Below, in pieces: positions 61,074-64,000 of a DNA stretch of 64,000 nucleotides. The notes under the pieces are model-generated. The model saw nothing but the letters and a program-made list of their open reading frames with translations, was not told the DNA's origin and ran no database searches. The stretch covers positions 87,249-151,248 of the forward strand of contig JAEXCH010000014.1 in NCBI GenBank assembly GCA_023402275.1. The letters are read 5' to 3'. Origin of the DNA: Methanobacteriota archaeon. Its GTDB lineage: Archaea; Thermoplasmatota; Thermoplasmata; Methanomassiliicoccales; Methanomethylophilaceae. The position numbers were made by a program, and so were the translations under genes. The number at the start of each line of letters is the position of its first letter. Within the stretch, counting starts at the first letter, position 1.

Positions 61074-61940
61074 ATGAAAAGTCATGATCTTGACCCCTTG
61101 GAAATCAACTATGTATTGGGAATGAAGAGACTTATTGCAATAGCAAAAAGGAACAACAAAGACACTCCCAATGAGAACAATCAGGGGTTGAGAGGGGAGG
61201 AATTAGGAGAAGAACCCAAACATGTCTGCTTGGTATGCGGATACATGTGGGACACCACGTCGAATAAGAGGCATGGTCCCAAGAAATGTCCGGCATGCTT
61301 CAGCATACGCTGGAACAGCACAGATCTCCACAGACACACCTGCAAACAATGTTCGCACAGATGGATGAGTAAGATGGAGAATCCGACTCTTTGTCCGAAC
61401 TGCAGATCAAAGATGTGGAATAAGGACATAGAAAGATTCATTTGCGAGAGTTGCGGCAACATATGGTTGCATAAATTAAAAAAGTGGCCTCCGAAAGGTT
61501 GCCCCCAATGCGAATCAACTAAAATAGAATCGGAAGCAGTGGAATATCTGTGCAAGAGATGCGGATACGGCAGGAAGGTGGATCGGGAAATGATCAGCAT
61601 ATGTCCGATGTGCAAAACCGCACTATCCGCCTATGACAGCCCCATGAAACATATCAAAGACGTTGGGATTGACTATTCAAAGAGTAACAAAATGTCAAAG
61701 GAAGAGATTGACGAGAAAGCATTGGGCATATTGAACTCAACCATGGACGATACAAGAAAGATGGTAGAACTGACCAACAAGTGCGAAATAACATTTATCG
61801 ACGCCGAAATATTAGTACGTCATAAGAAGGGCGAGGATCCTGTAAGTATAGCGAGAGTGACAGACGTCTCGCTCAACAAAGTGATCAAAACCACAACTCA
61901 ACTTCTCACTTCGACTGCGGAAATAGGGAGCGGACCCTGA
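61074..61940 (+). CDS. Multi-zinc-ribbon protein with C-terminal helical region
   Basis: A 288-residue protein starting at ATG 61074 (a GTG lies 6 bases earlier). About residues 40-180 hold four tandem ribbons. Each has a first pair such as CLVCGYMW, CKQCSHRW, CESCGNIW or CKRCGYGR and a second pair such as CPACF, CPNCR, CPQCE or CPMCK. Three of the four have a Trp after the first pair. The last 100 residues are helical and end in a helix-turn-helix-like segment (VSIARVTDVSLNKVIKTTTQLL). A nucleic-acid-binding role is likely; not a known architecture to me. Confidence 0.7.
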   Translation: MKSHDLDPLEINYVLGMKRLIAIAKRNNKDTPNENNQGLRGEELGEEPKHVCLVCGYMWDTTSNKRHGPKKCPACFSIRWNSTDLHRHTCKQCSHRWMSKMENPTLCPNCRSKMWNKDIERFICESCGNIWLHKLKKWPPKGCPQCESTKIESEAVEYLCKRCGYGRKVDREMISICPMCKTALSAYDSPMKHIKDVGIDYSKSNKMSKEEIDEKALGILNSTMDDTRKMVELTNKCEITFIDAEILVRHKKGEDPVSIARVTDVSLNKVIKTTTQLLTSTAEIGSGP

Positions 61941-62730
61941 TGCGTCAGATAAATAGTCCAGAATACGACCCGGTAAGCAGATTCAGAGATATATATATAT
62001 ATATATCTATCATGTGTTGTCCCTGCTGAGCGACAACACTCTGAGCAGATCGAAACTATCCGTAATTACGGGTATCAGAGAAGGAAGCACAGAAGCATCA
62101 CAGACATTCTGAAGGGCTGGAAAGCCATTGATATAACTCAGACCAGAAACATGAAGATATGGAAGATGGCGATACAATAATAATAAGTGGTGCTGGCGAT
62201 ATGAATGTTGCAACAATATCTGCCATATCCATTGGGTTAGACCTTTTGAAATCCATGTAAAATGGGATCCGGCCCGAGATTATTGAAACTATTAGCGCCG
62301 CAAACAGAATTTCAGCAAACTCATAACACTATCGCATTTCTTGCTAAATTCCCTGACTTTGAAAGTAACTCTGCGATCTATTTAGAAAAAGAATAATTTA
62401 ACAGTCAATCCATGACAGTTCAACGAGGTTGGATAGGCTCCGTTTTTGTGTACTTAAATCACTAGATCTCCAACAATATCCCGTATGCCTTGAGAGTGTA
62501 TGTATTCAAAGGATCATATCGAGAATATGCGCCTTGTTCTTCCGTCTTTCATTTTTTCCTCGGTTTTGATACGAAAATAGCGCTGGATGGATAATGGTAA
62601 AAAAAATGCGAGTTTCATTAAATAACCTCTACACCCTTATCATTCCGTTGACCTTTTGACCTCTGTTTGTGAAAACAAGAAAGAGATAAGGATTCAACAA
62701 AAAACACACTGAATAAGAAGGTGAAATAAA
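61941..62730. other. Large non-coding stretch with a microsatellite
   Basis: About 790 bases without a supported gene. An (AT)n run lies at about 61989-62006. A GTGTTGTC/GACAACAC inverted repeat follows at 62013-62038, and CCGTAATTACGG at 62060-62071 is a perfect palindrome. The frame from 62039 to 62179 could encode a stretch of basic sequence but has no start, so it may be the remnant of a gene. The 3' end holds the promoter and GGTGAA ribosome site of the secreted protein. Confidence 0.45.
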
Positions 62731-63816
62731 ATGAATAAGAAATCTTTGGTAGCGATATTCGTTGCTTTGGCAATGGTGGTTGTAGCAATCCCCGCATTTG
62801 CCGATGCAAACGATACCGACGCTGCTAACAAAATGGAATTCCCTGCAGCGCAATCCGCACCGTACGGAGAATTCAGAATATCGGTGATGTACACGGGAAG
62901 TGGTGGATGGATCGGCTATGACGCAACAGGCTACAACGCAGCGATTGCGATAGACAGTCTGAATCTACCATATATCAATCTTGATATGAATTACACTGTG
63001 TACAACTCACAGTATTATTATTATGACATCAACTCGAACTACGGGAAACCACAACTTCCAGTAGTGGTAAATGGTACATCACATGATTACCTTACAGTAT
63101 TCTACTACGATGAAGATGAAAGCCGCTGGAGAACAGGACAGACACAGTCCCTCGGTTTCTATAAGCCGTTCGCGGACTATGATCTCAACACAGCAAACAT
63201 TGCTTTGGTGTTCAGTACAACAAACATGATGTCCAAACCAATACCTCCAGTAGTAACAAAATCAGTAGTCCCAATGAGTGACATAATAGACAACCCTGAC
63301 TTCGAGGTTGCATTCACCCTGACTGCCGACATAACGCTCGCAGCAGACAGCGAAACCGGCTACCCCGGCATGGCATATCCCGGAAGCCACGGCAAGGATC
63401 GTATAATAAGGTCTCTAGATGCTTCTCCTATAGTAATGTACGGATACGGCTCCGATGCATATCTTGCATTGGTTGATGCGTGCGATTTCTACAATATCAG
63501 CATATCTGGAAAAGGTAACGTCATAGACACAACCATGCCTAACAGCATCAACACAGGCTACGGAAGTGTTCAGGATCTCCATGACCTGCTTTACGGTGGT
63601 CCGGAGACAGGTTATGATCATTACTATTATTGGACTCTGTACTATGACGCTAACTACACCGAATACGCAGGATGGCTGCTCGGATTCATGAGTCCTCTGG
63701 CAGAGGCCAGTGCACTCGGCACGGACCCTATAGTAACAAGCCCGCCATGGTCATACCAGACACCTTCGGGAACATTCGTAATGAGTGAGTTCTGGTTCAA
63801 GTACTCGTGGTCGTAA
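62731..63816 (+). CDS. Secreted Tyr/Asn-rich protein of unknown family
   Basis: A 361-residue protein with a clear signal peptide (residues 1-26: KKSLVAIFVALAMVVVAIPAFA, cleavage near ADA). The rest is hydrophilic with many Tyr, Asn, Asp and Ser residues (for example YYYYD near 93), and no membrane anchor follows, so it is exported or surface-bound. GGTGAA sits before the ATG. No named domain is visible. Its sequence is not close to the GLUG protein at 23267. It may be a host-facing or cell-wall-associated protein. Confidence 0.7.
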   Translation: MNKKSLVAIFVALAMVVVAIPAFADANDTDAANKMEFPAAQSAPYGEFRISVMYTGSGGWIGYDATGYNAAIAIDSLNLPYINLDMNYTVYNSQYYYYDINSNYGKPQLPVVVNGTSHDYLTVFYYDEDESRWRTGQTQSLGFYKPFADYDLNTANIALVFSTTNMMSKPIPPVVTKSVVPMSDIIDNPDFEVAFTLTADITLAADSETGYPGMAYPGSHGKDRIIRSLDASPIVMYGYGSDAYLALVDACDFYNISISGKGNVIDTTMPNSINTGYGSVQDLHDLLYGGPETGYDHYYYWTLYYDANYTEYAGWLLGFMSPLAEASALGTDPIVTSPPWSYQTPSGTFVMSEFWFKYSWS

Positions 63817-63838
63817 GGACACAGTAAACAATTTCAAT

Positions 63839-63854
63839 GAGGGCGCAAGCCCTC
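63839..63854 (+). terminator. Strong terminator after the secreted protein
   Basis: GAGGGC-GCAA-GCCCTC, a perfect 6 bp GC-rich stem with a GCAA loop, 23 bases after the stop codon, followed by TGATTT. Confidence 0.75.
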
Positions 63855-63861
63855 TGATTTA

Positions 63862-64000
63862 ATGATGATATCTACAGTAAACACGAAACCGACGACAAAA
63901 ACCAAGAACAAACCACAAGGATTGTTCAGTTCAAATACAATTACAAGGGGGGGGGGGGTATTTCGAGTAACGAGAAAAAACTGTGGTGTTTTCAATTTTT
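63862..64000 (+). CDS. Open frame running off the window end, with a 12-G tract
   Basis: A frame from ATG 63862 (next ATG 63865) stays open to base 64000, about 46 residues so far. It is lysine- and threonine-rich and has no good ribosome site. It is crossed by a run of 12 G at 63947-63958. The reading frame after the run depends on the exact count, so it may be a real gene with an unstable tract or chance; the far side cannot be judged here. Confidence 0.25.
   Translation, partial: MMISTVNTKPTTKTKNKPQGLFSSNTITRGGGVFRVTRKNCGVFNF
63947..63958. repeat. Homopolymer tract of 12 G
   Basis: Twelve consecutive G residues in an otherwise AT-rich context. Such tracts slip during replication and are also common sequencing or assembly faults near contig ends. 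Confidence 0.8.

Noticed and set aside
62013..62038. GTGTTGTC/GACAACAC hairpin as an RNA gene or att site
   Set aside because: No adjacent gene needs it and no second copy was seen; kept only as a note in the stretch description.
62262..62396. 44-residue plus-strand frame in the gene-poor stretch
   Set aside because: No ribosome site or recognised pattern.
1..64000. Pyrrolysine (in-frame amber) read-through genes, expected if the organism is a methylotrophic Methanomassiliicoccales
   Set aside because: I saw no gene interrupted by a single TAG with homology continuing after it, and no methylamine methyltransferase in the window.
1..64000. CRISPR array
   Set aside because: No regular repeat-spacer pattern. 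The repeats in 23267-25756 are diverged protein repeats.

Overview
The window is archaeal. It carries a replication factor C large subunit, a group II chaperonin (thermosome), archaeal Taw1 for wyosine in tRNA-Phe, an archaeal bifunctional FBP aldolase/phosphatase, NreA, an archaeal Hjc-type resolvase, a class II tRNA-Ser without encoded CCA, an H/D-type RNA guide of the C/D box class, and a geranylgeranyl reductase. Start sites often carry a GAGGT or GGTGAT ribosome binding site and genes often overlap by ATGA. The moderate GC content, the AT-rich intergenic DNA and the mix of large surface proteins with gut-type accessory genes fit a Thermoplasmatota lineage, most likely a host-associated Methanomassiliicoccales methanogen. 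That placement is inference: no methanogenesis gene lies in the window.

Layout. 1-5470: a truncated Na+/solute symporter, a small membrane protein, a lone ABC ATPase, a zinc-ribbon membrane protein, rfcL and taw1. 5472-9974: DUF1294, flavodoxin, an Imm-5-like protein, an HprK/PEPCK-like P-loop kinase overlapping a membrane protein, sfsA and a nitroreductase. 10021-16944: an iron or siderophore uptake locus (binding protein, permease, ATPase, two ABC half-exporters) flanked by two TTAGG-N4-CCTAA operators. 17136-23175: a membrane protein, tRNA-Ser, a HepT/MntA toxin-antitoxin pair, a BASS-type transporter, a flavin reductase, an XPD/DinG-like helicase and a TPR-like protein.

23267-28450: a GLUG-repeat surface protein with a downstream run of DUF3784-like membrane paralogues. 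28555-34949: pyridoxal kinase, two small enzymes, YgiQ, a SprT-like metalloprotein, then two Sel1-repeat proteins followed by two paralogous helical proteins. 35071-41825 is the most accessory stretch: small membrane proteins, a trypsin-like protease, a very AT-rich segment with a repeated inverted motif, an acetate-transporter-like protein, two tandem serine recombinases ending on a nested inverted repeat, geranylgeranyl reductase, an orphan antitoxin and a VapBC pair.

41933-60557 is mostly core: thermosome, MarR regulator with a MATE exporter, an SPL-like radical SAM protein with NreA, a CDGSH protein, ppx-ppk (polyphosphate), hisD, a C/D box sRNA, an Hjc-like resolvase, aspS, fbp-tpiA (gluconeogenesis), a secreted phospholipase D-like protein, a GNAT and a MazG-like pyrophosphohydrolase. 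61074-64000 holds a multi-zinc-ribbon protein, a gene-poor stretch, a secreted protein and a terminal 12-G tract.

The strongest candidates for something undescribed are the C/D guide RNA, the HprK-like kinase/membrane pair, the recombinase pair with its nested repeat, the paired metal operators of the uptake locus, and the Sel1/paralogue cluster.
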